Positions 43,136-52,613 of a stretch of 64,000 nucleotides of DNA are shown piece by piece. The stretch covers positions 1-64,000 of the forward strand of contig CAWJYU010000008.1 in the NCBI GenBank assembly GCA_963847235.1. The letters are read 5' to 3'. Below the pieces are notes generated by a model, which was not told where the DNA came from, ran no database searches, and worked only from the letters and a program-made list of their open reading frames with translations. The stretch is from JACDAN01 sp963847235 (GTDB lineage: Bacteria; Actinomycetota; Thermoleophilia; Gaiellales; Gaiellaceae). Made by a program: the position numbers and the translations under genes. Position 1 is the stretch's first letter. Each line of letters opens with the position of its first letter.

Positions 43136-43228
43136 GGAGCGGCATGGGCCCGGTGGCCCAGCCGGTCTTCAAAACCGGTGCGGTCGTGCAACCCACGGCT
43201 CGGTAGGTTCGACTCCTGCGCCGCTCCG
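43136..43228 (+). tRNA. selC: tRNA-Sec (anticodon TCA)
   Basis: This 93-nt tRNA has the 8-bp acceptor stem typical of bacterial tRNA-Sec (GGAGCGGC / GCCGCTCC, discriminator G). The anticodon loop CTTCAAA (TCA) is in a CCGGT/ACCGG stem, with a long variable arm and T-arm GGTTCGACTCC. It decodes UGA as selenocysteine with SelA and SelB encoded just upstream. CCA is not encoded. Confidence 0.95.
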
Positions 43229-43241
43229 TGAACGGTTTCCG

Positions 43242-43718
43242 CTAGCCGGCCAGCCTGAAGAGGTAGATGTGCCGGCGCGGCTTCCGCGTCGTCCGGATCA
43301 CTGTCAGGGTCCCGCGAGCGTTGTCGTAGAGCCGGGTGCCGCCGAGCACGGCGAGCTCGAAGAGATCCTGGTACTGGATCGATCCGCCCGCGACCAACCT
43401 GCCCTTGGGCATGAAGATCGTGACCGTGCAGGCACGGGTCGTTGCCGTGGTCAGCGTGCAGACGAACTCGGAGTGCCCGATCGGCTTCGACCGGACCCGC
43501 CGGTTGAACAGGTTCTGCCTGATGATCTCCGTGTCACCGGCCCCGCGCCCGGGACGCCCGAGGTCAACTCGGACCCGGCTGATCTCGCGGCTCGTGATCC
43601 GGATCGTCGCCGGCCCCGTCACCGCGCCCGAGCTCCACGCGCTCCCATTCCACGCGTAGAAGAACCCGGGCACCGCAAACACCACGGCCAGCACCAGCAT
43701 GTACGCGAAACGACGCAT
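43242..43718 (-). CDS. Exported dirigent/allene-oxide-cyclase-barrel-like protein
   Basis: This 158-residue secreted protein has signal peptide RRFAYMLVLAVVFAVPGFFY and a mature beta-barrel-like pattern whose end reads GSIQYQDLFELAVLGGTRLY and DNARGTLTVIR, close to the GG-xYxxArG signature of the dirigent/AOC-like fold. No catalytic site is identifiable. The ATG at 43718 has a G-rich ribosome site. It lies convergent to tRNA-Sec and 29 bp downstream of the sensor kinase on the same strand. Confidence 0.65.
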   Translation of the reverse strand: MRRFAYMLVLAVVFAVPGFFYAWNGSAWSSGAVTGPATIRITSREISRVRVDLGRPGRGAGDTEIIRQNLFNRRVRSKPIGHSEFVCTLTTATTRACTVTIFMPKGRLVAGGSIQYQDLFELAVLGGTRLYDNARGTLTVIRTTRKPRRHIYLFRLAG

Positions 43719-43747
43719 CCCCCCACTCCTTTCGACGGGCAGCTTGG

Positions 43748-45241
43748 TCATCCCGCTGCCGCAGTTGGAATCTCAAGCCAGAAAACAGAACCCTCGCCAC
43801 GCCCGCTCTCGAAGTTCATCTGGCCGCCGTGGGCCTCGACGACCGAGCGCGCAATCGTCAGCCCGAGCCCGGTGCCCGGGATCCCGCTCGCCGTCGCGTC
43901 GCCGCGGAAGAACTTCACGAACACCCGCTCCTGCTGCTCGTCGGGGATTCCGAGACCCTCGTCGCGGACACTGACGCGAACCATGCCGTTGTCCTGCTCG
44001 GCCACCACGTGCACGGTGCCCCCTTCGGGCGAGTACTTGATCGCATTGGACAACAGATTGCCTACGACTTGTGCCAGCCGGTGCGAATCTCCGCGGACGG
44101 TCAGCGGCGCCGGCGGGATCTCCATGTCGAGCGTGTGCTTCTCGCTCTGGCCCTCGAAGAGCCGTACCTGCTCGGCCACGACACGCGAAACGTCGATGAG
44201 CTCGTGCTCGAGGAGCAGGTGGCCCTCGTCGAGCCGCTCGGCGTCCAAGAAGTCGTTGAGGAGGTCCGAGAGCCTGCGGCCTTCCCGATCGATGATCTCG
44301 AGATAGCGGCGCTGGTCCTCGGGCGCCGTCTCTCGGTTGAGCAAGACGGACGTGAAGCCGAGGATGCTCGCGAGCGGAGTCCGAAGCTCGTGCGAGACGA
44401 TCCGGACGAGCTCCGACTTGCGGCGCTCGCTCTCGCGGAGCTTCTCGTTCTGGTCCTGCAGCTCATGCTGCTGGCGCTCCAGCTCCTCCGCCATGTGGTT
44501 GAACGCAGCGGTGAGTCCGCCTACCTCACCTGGCCCGCTCTCGGCGAGCCGGACCGTGAGATCGCCCTCCGCGAGTCGAGTGGCCGCCTTCGCGGCCGCG
44601 CGCACCGGGTGCGCGGTCGAGCGCGCCAGGTAGAGGCCGAACAGGAAGATGAGCAAGGCGCAGGCGACGAGCCCCGCCACGCCCAGGACGATGGCACGCG
44701 TCGTTTGTTGCTCGGCCCGCTCGGCGCTCGTTCTCGCCCGCCCGTCCTCAGCGGAGAGGAGCGCCTCGATGCGGTTCCGAATGTCGTCGGTGTACTGCTT
44801 CCCCGCCTCGTCCGCCACCTCCTGCCTGACCGCGTCCGGGGTGTCGCGGGCGATGTCCACGAGCGGGAGTGCCCAGTCGTTGACGTATCTGTCGACGGCT
44901 TCGCGCAACGCTGCGACCCGGCGCCGCTGCTGAGGATCCTCGGACACGAGCTGCTCGAGCTCGTCGAGCCTCCGCGGCATCACCGCACGGGCCCGGTCGA
45001 ACGGCTGGAGGAACTGCGTGTTGCCGCTCAGCACGACGCCGCGAAGGCCGGCGACCTGATCGAGCACGAGCTTCTCGATCACGACGGTCGCGGCACGGAC
45101 GTCCTTGGAGTGGGCCTCCCGGTCCCGCGCCTCGTCGAGCGTTGTGACCGCATGGATGAGCACCACGAACACGCCGGCCACCAGGACGGCGAGAACGACG
45201 CTTGCCGCGATCATCCGGGCCGAGAGCGACAGCGACCTCAT
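43748..45241 (-). CDS. CHASE3/HAMP sensor histidine kinase
   Basis: This 497-residue membrane kinase has TM1 ASVVLAVLVAGVFVVLIHAV, a periplasmic helical CHASE3-like domain (about 35-190), TM2 VLGVAGLVACALLIFLFGLY, and HAMP (TAHPVRAAAKAATRLAEGDL). Phospho-His is in RIVSHELRTPLASILGFTSV, N box GNLLSNAIKYSPEGG, G1/G2 SVRDEGLGIPDEQQE and TGLGLTIARSVV. The start overlaps the stop of the receiver gene (ATGA), placing the receiver first in the operon. Confidence 0.93.
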   Translation of the reverse strand: MRSLSLSARMIAASVVLAVLVAGVFVVLIHAVTTLDEARDREAHSKDVRAATVVIEKLVLDQVAGLRGVVLSGNTQFLQPFDRARAVMPRRLDELEQLVSEDPQQRRRVAALREAVDRYVNDWALPLVDIARDTPDAVRQEVADEAGKQYTDDIRNRIEALLSAEDGRARTSAERAEQQTTRAIVLGVAGLVACALLIFLFGLYLARSTAHPVRAAAKAATRLAEGDLTVRLAESGPGEVGGLTAAFNHMAEELERQQHELQDQNEKLRESERRKSELVRIVSHELRTPLASILGFTSVLLNRETAPEDQRRYLEIIDREGRRLSDLLNDFLDAERLDEGHLLLEHELIDVSRVVAEQVRLFEGQSEKHTLDMEIPPAPLTVRGDSHRLAQVVGNLLSNAIKYSPEGGTVHVVAEQDNGMVRVSVRDEGLGIPDEQQERVFVKFFRGDATASGIPGTGLGLTIARSVVEAHGGQMNFESGRGEGSVFWLEIPTAAAG

Positions 45242-45618
45242 TCGTCAGCCTCGCCCAGTAGCGAGTCGACGATCTTGGTGAGCTCGTCCGGCTCGAAGGG
45301 CTTTTGGAGGTACCGGTCGGCGCCTGCCTCGAGCGATGCCTCCCGCGAATCCGGCCAGGCACTCATCACGACGATGGGCGTCCCGTCGACGCTGACGTCG
45401 CTCCGCAGGCGCCGCAGCACGTCGAGGCCGCTCATCCGGGGCATCATCAGGTCGAGGACGATCAGGTCCGGCCGGTGCTCGGCCGCCAGCGCGAGCGCCT
45501 CGTCGCCGTCCCCAGCCTCCACCATGGTGTAACGGTCGCCGATCACGACGCGCATGAGCAGCCGCAGATTGTCGTCGTCCTCGCAGATGAGGATCGTCTT
45601 GGTAGTGCGGTCTTGCAC
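45238..45618 (-). CDS. Single-domain response regulator (CheY-like)
   Basis: This 126-residue receiver has KTILICEDDDNLRLLMRVVI, phospho-Asp in PDLIVLDLMMPRMSGLDVLR, Thr/Ser in VVMSAWPDS and the Lys in RYLQKPFEPDELT. There is no DNA-binding output. It is translationally coupled to the CHASE3 kinase and is presumably its direct substrate. Confidence 0.92.
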   Translation of the reverse strand: MQDRTTKTILICEDDDNLRLLMRVVIGDRYTMVEAGDGDEALALAAEHRPDLIVLDLMMPRMSGLDVLRRLRSDVSVDGTPIVVMSAWPDSREASLEAGADRYLQKPFEPDELTKIVDSLLGEADE

Positions 45619-45649
45619 AGATTTGGGTGGAGGGTAGCTGGAAGCTTCC

Positions 45650-45655
45650 TAGGAT
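45650..45655 (+). promoter_or_regulatory. -10 element (TAGGAT) of the amidase gene
   Basis: TAGGAT ends 6 bases before the ATG at 45662, with no ribosome site. Confidence 0.5.
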
Positions 45656-45661
45656 TCGCCC

Positions 45662-46303
45662 ATGTTCGCCGAAGCCCTTGCCGCGACGGCCGCGCTGATC
45701 TGCCTGGATCCGGGTCACGGGACCCTGCCCGCGGTCGCCCGGCAGCGGGAGCCGATCGGCCCCGGCTCCTCGATCAGGAAGGTCAAGGACGGCGGCGGCG
45801 CCAGAGGCGAGACCGAGGCCGTTCTGGCGATTGCGAACCGAACGAGGACGCTGCTCGTCCGGCGCGGGTACCGAGTCGCGATGACGCGCACGGGCTCCGC
45901 GTACCGCGGGGGAAACATCGAGCGGGCGCAGTTCTGCAACCGAAGGCACGCGGCGCTGATGATCCGAATCCACGCCGACGGCTCGACCGACACGTCCCGG
46001 CGAGGCGCGTCGACGCTGTTCCCCGCGCGGCGCGCCGGCTGGACGGACGACGTCTACGGGCCCAGCAGGCGAGCTGCACGGACGATCCAGCGCTCGCTCG
46101 TCCGTGCGACGGGCGCGCGGGATCTCGGCCTCGTCGAGCGCTCCGACCTGACCGGCTTCAATTGGGCAGACGTCCCGGTCGTGCTCGTGGAGGCCGGCTT
46201 CATGACGAACCCGACCGAGGGCCGGCTCCTCCGCTCGAGCGCGTACCAGTGGCGCGTCGCGCGCGGGCTCGCCGCCGGCGTGGCGGCGCTCAGTCCTCGT
46301 TAG
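45662..46303 (+). CDS. N-acetylmuramoyl-L-alanine amidase (Amidase_3)
   Basis: This 213-residue zinc amidase of peptidoglycan has the metal His in ALICLDPGHGTLP, Glu in GARGETEAVLAIANRTRTLL, His in MIRIHADGSTDTSRRG and the catalytic Glu in VVLVEAGFMTNPTEGRLL. The N-terminal LAATAALICL stretch is too short for a confident signal peptide, so export is uncertain. Its last 14 bp overlap the convergent small gene. Confidence 0.88.
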   Translation: MFAEALAATAALICLDPGHGTLPAVARQREPIGPGSSIRKVKDGGGARGETEAVLAIANRTRTLLVRRGYRVAMTRTGSAYRGGNIERAQFCNRRHAALMIRIHADGSTDTSRRGASTLFPARRAGWTDDVYGPSRRAARTIQRSLVRATGARDLGLVERSDLTGFNWADVPVVLVEAGFMTNPTEGRLLRSSAYQWRVARGLAAGVAALSPR

Positions 46304-46583
46304 AGCGGCGCATCTCGTCGACCGCCGCGCGGCCTTCGGCGTGAACGGCGCGGCGGCGCTCCTCGGGCTCCGGCACCGCGTCGACGGCGTCCACGGTCGT
46401 CTCGGCGCCCTCGAACTCCTCACGGTCGTCGACGACCGCACGAGACTCGTCCAGGCGGGCGCGAAGCTCCTCTGCGCGCGGGTCGGACTCCGCCTCCGGT
46501 CGCGGCCTCCGGCGGACGACGCGCCACACCGCCGCTGCGCCGAGCGCCACTCCCCCGGTCAGGAACGCGAGGCGGCGGTTCAC
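46290..46583 (-). CDS. Small membrane-anchored acidic protein, unknown
   Basis: This 97-residue protein has one N-terminal hydrophobic segment (RRLAFLTGGVALGAAAVWRV) followed by a basic patch and a highly charged, helical, acidic remainder (EELRARLDESRAVVDDREEF). No known domain. Starts with GTG at 46583, divergent from rpsF, and overlaps the amidase 3' end. Confidence 0.55.
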   Translation of the reverse strand: MNRRLAFLTGGVALGAAAVWRVVRRRPRPEAESDPRAEELRARLDESRAVVDDREEFEGAETTVDAVDAVPEPEERRRAVHAEGRAAVDEMRRSNED

Positions 46584-46694
46584 GAGGGCGATGCTACACT
46601 GCCGCCCGCTTCCTGCCTTGCCCGCAGTGCGACGCCCGAAGCGCCCTCGAAACGGCAAGGCCGCCTAAGACCGAAGGAAGGAGAAATCGGGCCC

Positions 46695-47066
46695 GTGACG
46701 CCCTACGAGATTCTGCTGATGCTCGATCCGGAGCTCCCCGAGGAGCGCCAGTCCGAGATCGTCCAGCGCACCCGCGAGCTCGTCGAGCGGAGCGGCGGCA
46801 GCGTCGAGTCGCACGACGTCTGGGGACGCCGCAAGCTCGCGTACGAGATCGACCACAAGACCGACGGCACGTATCACCTGCTCACCTTCACGGCCGAGAC
46901 GGAGACGCTCGAGGAGATCTCCCGGATCCTCAAGATCACCGACGGGGTCATGCGCCATCTGGCCGTGCGGCGATCCGAGCGACGTCCCGGCGAGACGGTG
47001 GCGGCGTCCGCCCCCACCCGGCAGGATGGAGCCAAGGCCGAAACCGTCGTTCAAGAGGAGGAGTAG
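46695..47066 (+). CDS. rpsF: Ribosomal protein S6
   Basis: This 123-residue 30S protein reads TPYEILLMLDPELPEERQSE, VESHDVWGRRKLAYEIDHKT and ILKITDGVMRHLAVRRSER. AAGGAG lies 11 bases before the GTG. First gene of the classic rpsF-ssb-rpsR-rplI-dnaB cluster. Confidence 0.96.
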   Translation: MTPYEILLMLDPELPEERQSEIVQRTRELVERSGGSVESHDVWGRRKLAYEIDHKTDGTYHLLTFTAETETLEEISRILKITDGVMRHLAVRRSERRPGETVAASAPTRQDGAKAETVVQEEE

Positions 47067-47068
47067 AG

Positions 47069-47506
47069 ATGGCAGGCGACATCAACCGCGTAACGCTCGT
47101 CGGGCGCCTCACCCGCGACCCCGAGCTCCGGCACCTTCCGTCGGGAACCCCAGTGCTGCAGATGGGTCTCGCAGTCAACGGGCGCCAGAAAGACGACGCC
47201 GACAACTGGACGGACAAGCCGAACTTCTTCGACATCAAGGTCTTCGGAAACCAGGCCGAGATGCTCTCGCAGCACCTTTCGAAGGGCCGGCGGGTCGGCA
47301 TCGACGGCCGCCTCGACTGGTCGTCGTGGGAGGCACAGGACGGCTCGAAGCGCTCAAAGGTCGAAGTTGTCGCAAATACGGTGCAGTTCCTCGACAGCCG
47401 CAGCGACGGCGAGGGCGGCCAGCGCGAGTTCGTGCCGGCCGGGGTTGCCGAGAGCGGCAGTGCCGACATCGGCACGACCGGCGCCGACGACGACATCCCC
47501 TTCTAG
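47069..47506 (+). CDS. ssb: Single-stranded DNA-binding protein
   Basis: This 145-residue OB-fold protein reads NRVTLVGRLTRDPELRHLPS, FFDIKVFGNQAEMLSQHLSK and GRLDWSSWEAQDGSKRSKVE. It has a short linker and the canonical acidic tip DDDIPF that binds partner proteins. Begins 2 bp after rpsF with AGGAGG immediately upstream. Confidence 0.97.
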   Translation: MAGDINRVTLVGRLTRDPELRHLPSGTPVLQMGLAVNGRQKDDADNWTDKPNFFDIKVFGNQAEMLSQHLSKGRRVGIDGRLDWSSWEAQDGSKRSKVEVVANTVQFLDSRSDGEGGQREFVPAGVAESGSADIGTTGADDDIPF

Positions 47507-47516
47507 GAGCCACTGC

Positions 47517-47780
47517 ATGCCGAAAGCCAGACGAGAGCAGCGCAGCTCGAGACGCGGACCCCCGACCGGGCCGATCAAGCGCCGGTCGTGCCAGTTCTGC
47601 CGCGACAAGGTCGAGGAGGTCGACTACAAGAACACCAACATCCTCCGGAGGCACGTCTCCGAGAAGGGGAAGATCCGCTCGCGTCGCATCACCGGCACCT
47701 GCCGGCGCCACCAGCGCCAGGTCGCGGTGGCCGTGAAGCGCGCGCGCGAGATGGCGCTCCTGCCGTACGCCACGACGTAG
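47517..47780 (+). CDS. rpsR: Ribosomal protein S18
   Basis: This 87-residue protein reads SCQFCRDKVEEVDYKNTNIL, then RRHVSEKGKIRSRRITGTCR and RHQRQVAVAVKRAREMALLP. The Cys residues (CQFC and a later Cys) mark the zinc-binding C+ type of S18. AGGAG lies upstream of the ATG. Confidence 0.96.
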   Translation: MPKARREQRSSRRGPPTGPIKRRSCQFCRDKVEEVDYKNTNILRRHVSEKGKIRSRRITGTCRRHQRQVAVAVKRAREMALLPYATT

Positions 47781-47782
47781 CG

Positions 47783-48507
47783 ATGCAGGTCATCCTCCTG
47801 AAAGACGTGGACAAGGTCGGCCTGCGCGGCGACGTCGTGGACGTGGCCCGCGGGTACGCGCGGAACTACCTGCTGCCGCGGAGGCTCGCCGAGCCGGCCT
47901 CGCCCGGGCGGCTCGAGGAGCTTCGACGCCACGACGAGATGCGCGCCCGGCAGGAGGCGCGAACGCACGACGAGGCCGGCGAGATCGCAAAGCGGCTCGA
48001 GCAGACGGTGATCCGCTTCGACGTGAAGGCCGGCCCGACCGGCTCGCTCTTCGGCTCTGTGACGGCGACCGATCTTGCCGACCGGCTCTGGAGCGACCAC
48101 AAGATCCGCATCGACCGGCGGAAGATCGAGCTCGGCGAACCCGTGAAGCGCGTCGGCCGGTACGAGGTTCCGGTCGAGGTCTTCACGGACGTCTCCGCGG
48201 ATCTCCGCCTGGAGGTGGTTCCCGAGGGCGGCGACATCGCGCAGATGGAGGAGCTCCAGGCCGTAGCGGAGGCCGAGGAGGCTGCAGCCGCAGCCGAGGC
48301 CGAAGCAGCCGCGGAGGCGGCGGCAACTGCGGAGGCCGAGGCGATCGAGATCGTCGAGGCGGCGGAGGCCGAAGAGGCCGCGCGGCCGCAGAGGCGGAAG
48401 CCGATGCCTCGGACGAGTCGGCCGCGGAGGACGCGGAGGCCGAGCAGGCGCCCGAAGAGGCGACCGACACCCAGCCGGTGGCGGCAGAAACCGACTCCGA
48501 CCGGTAA
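47783..48507 (+). CDS. rplI: Ribosomal protein L9 with long acidic Ala/Glu tail (frameshifted)
   Basis: Residues 1-150 are normal L9 (MQVILLKDVDKVGLRGDVVD, VARGYARNYLLPRRLAEPAS, GSLFGSVTATDLADRLWSDH). Beyond that is an unusual Ala/Glu-rich tail of about 90 residues. A frame change near 48390 (GCGGCCGCAGAGG) must be corrected to keep the tail acidic; the corrected end reads ASDESAAEDAEAEQAPEEAT and stops at TAA 48505-48507. Uncorrected, the tail would turn basic, which is implausible. The ATG is 2 bp after rpsR. Confidence 0.88.
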
Positions 48508-48525
48508 CGAATCCGCCACGACTCG

Positions 48526-48552
48526 TCCACAGGCTTTTCCAGAGCCTGTGGA
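48526..48552 (+). terminator. Terminator hairpin after rplI
   Basis: A 10-bp perfect stem TCCACAGGCT / AGCCTGTGGA with a TTTCCAG loop lies 18 bp after the rplI stop. dnaB is therefore likely to have its own promoter in the 160 bp that follow. Confidence 0.7.
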
Positions 48553-48711
48553 TGAGTGCGCGAAAAAGCCGCAGGCAGCGGGAATTTCAGGCAGCCGCTT
48601 GTGCGGCTCCCTTGGGGACAACGTCCGCTCCGCCGTGGACAATACGAGGGAACATGCGTTCTTTCACCTGCATATCCAGCACTTTTCTCCTAGTAGTAAG
48701 GGACAACGGGC

Positions 48712-50097
48712 TTGAGCCAAGCACTCGGCAGCAGGTCTAATCGGGGCGTGGTCGCCCAGGTCGCCCAGCCGCCGCAGGCGGCCCCGGTCCCACCCCAGAA
48801 TCTGGACGCCGAGGAGTCCGTCCTCGGCGCGATGATGCTCTCCCCGGGTGCGATCGGGGCCGTCAGCGAGATCGTCGACGCGGGGGACTTCTACCGCGAG
48901 AGCCACGCGAAGGTCTATCGCGCAGCCCTCGCCCTGTACGCGCGCGGCGAGCCCGTGGACGCGATCACGCTCGTCGACGCGCTGGAAGAACGCGGCGAGC
49001 TGGAGGACGCGGGCGGTCGCGTCCGGATCCACGAGCTCGCCGCACTCGTCCCTGCCACCGCGAACGCCGCGCACTACGCGCGGATCGTCCGCGAGATGGC
49101 GACGCTGCGCGGGCTGATCCGCTCAGGACAGGAGATCGCGCGCCTCGGCTGGGAGCGGCCGGGCGACGCGGGCGACCTGGTCGATCGGGCCGAGCAAGTG
49201 ATCTTCGAGCTCTCCCAGAGCAGGGTCACGGGCGAGTTCGCGCATATCGAGGGCCTGTTGAAGGAGAGCTTCGAGCGGATCACCGCGCTCTACGAGGCCG
49301 GCGAGGAGATCACGGGCGTCCCGTCGGGCTTCCGCGACCTCGACCGGCTGACGTCGGGGTTCCAGCCGGGGAACCTGATCATCATGGCGGCCCGCCCGAG
49401 CATGGGAAAGTCGGGTCTCGCGCTCTGCACGGCGGCGAACATCGCGGTGCGGCGCGGGACGCCGGTCGCGCTCTTCACGCTGGAGATGTCGAAGTCGGAG
49501 GTCACGCAGCGGCTGATGTGCAGCGAGGCGAAGGTCGAGTCGCAGCGGCTGCGGAACGGCAAGCTCGCCGCCGACGACTGGCCCCGGCTCACCGCGGCCT
49601 GCGACAAGCTTGCGAAGGCGCCGATCTACGTCGACGACACGGGCTCGATCACGATGATGGAGATCCGGTCGAAGGCGCGGCGGCTGAAGTCGAAGGAGCC
49701 GAACCTCGGGCTGATCGTCGTCGACTACATCCAGCTGATGACGTCGGGCGCGTCGGTCGAGAACCGCGTCCAGGAGGTGTCGCAGATCTCCCGGAACCTG
49801 AAGGTGCTGGCGCGCGACCTGGACGTCCCGGTGCTGGCTTTCTCGCAGCTGTCGCGGGCCGTCGAGCAGCGGCACGACAAGCGGCCGATCCTCTCGGACC
49901 TGAGAGAAAGCGGCAGTATCGAGCAAGACGCGGATCTCGTGTTCTTCATCTACCGCGACGAGTACTACAACGACGAGACCGACCAGCAGGGGATCGCCGA
50001 GATCCATCTCGCGAAGCACCGGAACGGGCCGACCGGGACGGAGAAGGTCGCCTTCCTGAGCCGGTACGCCAAGTTCGCCGACCTCGCCGCCGGCTAG
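48712..50097 (+). CDS. dnaB: Replicative DNA helicase
   Basis: This 461-residue hexameric helicase has an N-terminal collar domain (PPQNLDAEESVLGAMMLSPG), linker helix, and RecA-like motor. Walker A is AARPSMGKSGLALCTAANIA, Walker B LIVVDYIQLMTSG, sensor VLAFSQLSRAVEQR, Arg finger region LSDLRESGSIEQDADLVFFI. No intein is present. The TTG start at 48712 gives a 28-residue variable N-terminus before the conserved domain. Next gene purA begins 29 bp later. Confidence 0.96.
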   Translation: MSQALGSRSNRGVVAQVAQPPQAAPVPPQNLDAEESVLGAMMLSPGAIGAVSEIVDAGDFYRESHAKVYRAALALYARGEPVDAITLVDALEERGELEDAGGRVRIHELAALVPATANAAHYARIVREMATLRGLIRSGQEIARLGWERPGDAGDLVDRAEQVIFELSQSRVTGEFAHIEGLLKESFERITALYEAGEEITGVPSGFRDLDRLTSGFQPGNLIIMAARPSMGKSGLALCTAANIAVRRGTPVALFTLEMSKSEVTQRLMCSEAKVESQRLRNGKLAADDWPRLTAACDKLAKAPIYVDDTGSITMMEIRSKARRLKSKEPNLGLIVVDYIQLMTSGASVENRVQEVSQISRNLKVLARDLDVPVLAFSQLSRAVEQRHDKRPILSDLRESGSIEQDADLVFFIYRDEYYNDETDQQGIAEIHLAKHRNGPTGTEKVAFLSRYAKFADLAAG

Positions 50098-50114
50098 GCG
50101 ACCGCCGGGTACGG

Positions 50115-50120
50115 CAGACT
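50115..50120 (+). promoter_or_regulatory. -10 element (CAGACT) of purA
   Basis: CAGACT ends 6 bases before the GTG of purA; no ribosome site is present. Confidence 0.4.
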
Positions 50121-50126
50121 CCGTCC

Positions 50127-51423
<1,297 letters not shown>

Positions 51424-51427
<4 letters not shown>

Positions 51428-51925
51428 TCCAGCGCCGTGAGGTACCGCCGCACCTCGCCCGGCGTCCTAAGGTGGTGCACCGCGACGTCGTCAAGGGTGT
51501 GGAGTAAGGCAAGAATGCGCGGCCGGTCGGTCGTGCGATAGCTCCAGATCCAGCGGAGGAGCTCGACGTCAAGTCCCTCTCGCGCGCCGGGCGGCAGGTC
51601 GGGCCGCGGCCGACGGCGGTCGCGGATGCGCCGCCAGAGGACGCGCCGGATGCAGGTCCTGCGTGGAAGGTCGAGGAAGACGACTGCGTCGGCGCGCGCC
51701 AACCGCTCGTCGCCGTCGAAGTCGATGAAGTTCCCGTCGAGGACCCAGCGGTCGCGGGCGGCCTCCTCGCCGAGCTTCCGGCGCGCCTCCGCCCGCGGAA
51801 CGGGCTGCCAGTCCTCCCGCCAGAAGATCGGGTCGAGGTGGACGATCGGCAGGCCGAGCCGCAGTCCGAGGGCGACTGCGAGCTCGCTTTTGCCGCGAGC
51901 CTGCCGGCCCGATAATCGCGACGCG
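51424..51925 (-). CDS. P-loop kinase-like protein (topology-modulation/FlaR-like), frameshifted N-terminus
   Basis: This nucleotide-binding protein of about 165 residues reads RVAIIGPAGS, then after removing one C from GGCTCGCGGC, GKSELAVALGLRLGLPIVHL completes the Walker A motif. DPIFWREDWQPVPRAEARRK and DRWVLDGNFIDFDGDERLAR follow the FlaR/adenylate-kinase-like pattern. The start codon is not clear: a TAA lies immediately 5' in the corrected frame, so a second indel or an unusual start is likely. A GGGGTCAGACCCC repeat begins 35 bp upstream. It converges on purA with a 4-bp overlap. Confidence 0.7.
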
Positions 51926-51959
51926 TTACACGAGCCGTCCATACCACGCTGAGGCGCAT

Positions 51960-52109
51960 GGGGTCAGACCCCGTCACGAATGTGTGACGCTGCTTGCTCC
52001 GATCAAGCGCTGGATCAGGGCCGGTTCGGACGCAATGCTCGAGTCCCGCGGGCGATCCGTCACGAGCGAGGCACAGTTTCGGCGCCGAGTCGGCACGGGG
52101 TCTGACCCC
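51960..52109. repeat. 150-bp element bounded by GGGGTC(A/T)GACCCC palindromes
   Basis: GGGGTCAGACCCC (51960-51972) and GGGGTCTGACCCC (52097-52109) bound a 124-bp interior. Just inside the left end is a GTCAC-GAATGT-GTGAC hairpin; a further GTCACGAGCG lies near the right end. Nothing inside looks like a genuine protein. It has the same ends as the element inserted in the HDAC-like gene, with a different interior. Confidence 0.7.
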
Positions 52110-52194
52110 ACCGAACGCAGAGACGGCATCATCGAGAAGGAACTGTCAAGCGTGTCTGCGCCGCGCGGCCGAAGGCCGCCCGGCTCCATCGGGT

Positions 52195-52220
52195 CGCTGA
52201 AAGTCCTGAGACTTTCAGCG
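52195..52220 (-). terminator. Hairpin terminator
   Basis: CGCTGAAAGT / ACTTTCAGCG, a 10-bp perfect stem with a 6-base loop, directly follows the stop of the leftward gene ending at 52225. Confidence 0.7.
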
Positions 52221-52224
52221 AAAG

Positions 52225-52548
52225 CTAGGGCGCGGTGCGCTCGCTCGTCAGGAACTCGTACAGCGAGCGGTAGCCGCCGACGACCGAGGCGACGTCGCCT
52301 GGATCGACGGTCTCGTCGCGCTCGAGCCGGTCGACGACGTCCTTCCCCGCGACGTACTCGGCGAGCAGTTCGGGATCGGAGCCCTCGGTCGCGACGAGTT
52401 CGTCGTCGAGGATTCCGCGCTCCTGGAGCATCCGCACGATCAGGTCGTGGAGCTCGGGCAGCGCCTCGGCTGGGTAGTCACGGACGAGCGGCTCCAGCTG
52501 CTGCCACTCGCTCTCCCAGTCGTGCTGATCGAGGCCAGGTTCGACCAC
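52225..52548 (-). CDS. Hypothetical acidic helical protein
   Basis: This 107-residue soluble, acidic, mostly helical protein reads GLDQHDWESEWQQLEPLVRD, PAEALPELHDLIVRMLQERG and ELLAEYVAGKDVVDRLERDE, ending RSLYEFLTSERTAP. No known domain recognised. Start taken as the GTG at 52548, divergent from purD with 65 bp between them. A clear hairpin follows the stop. Confidence 0.65.
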   Translation of the reverse strand: MVEPGLDQHDWESEWQQLEPLVRDYPAEALPELHDLIVRMLQERGILDDELVATEGSDPELLAEYVAGKDVVDRLERDETVDPGDVASVVGGYRSLYEFLTSERTAP

Positions 52549-52613
52549 GACCGGACTTTCGCCGGGTTGGGCGGCTTTGAAACCTCCGAGGACGGCTCTA
52601 CACTCGTCCACAC

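Noticed and set aside
51974..52189. Short open frame (GSDP... ASSVTHS) inside the 51960 repeat element
   Set aside because: It begins and ends in the repeat palindromes and has no protein-like composition; GSDP is just the translation of GGGTCTGACCCC.
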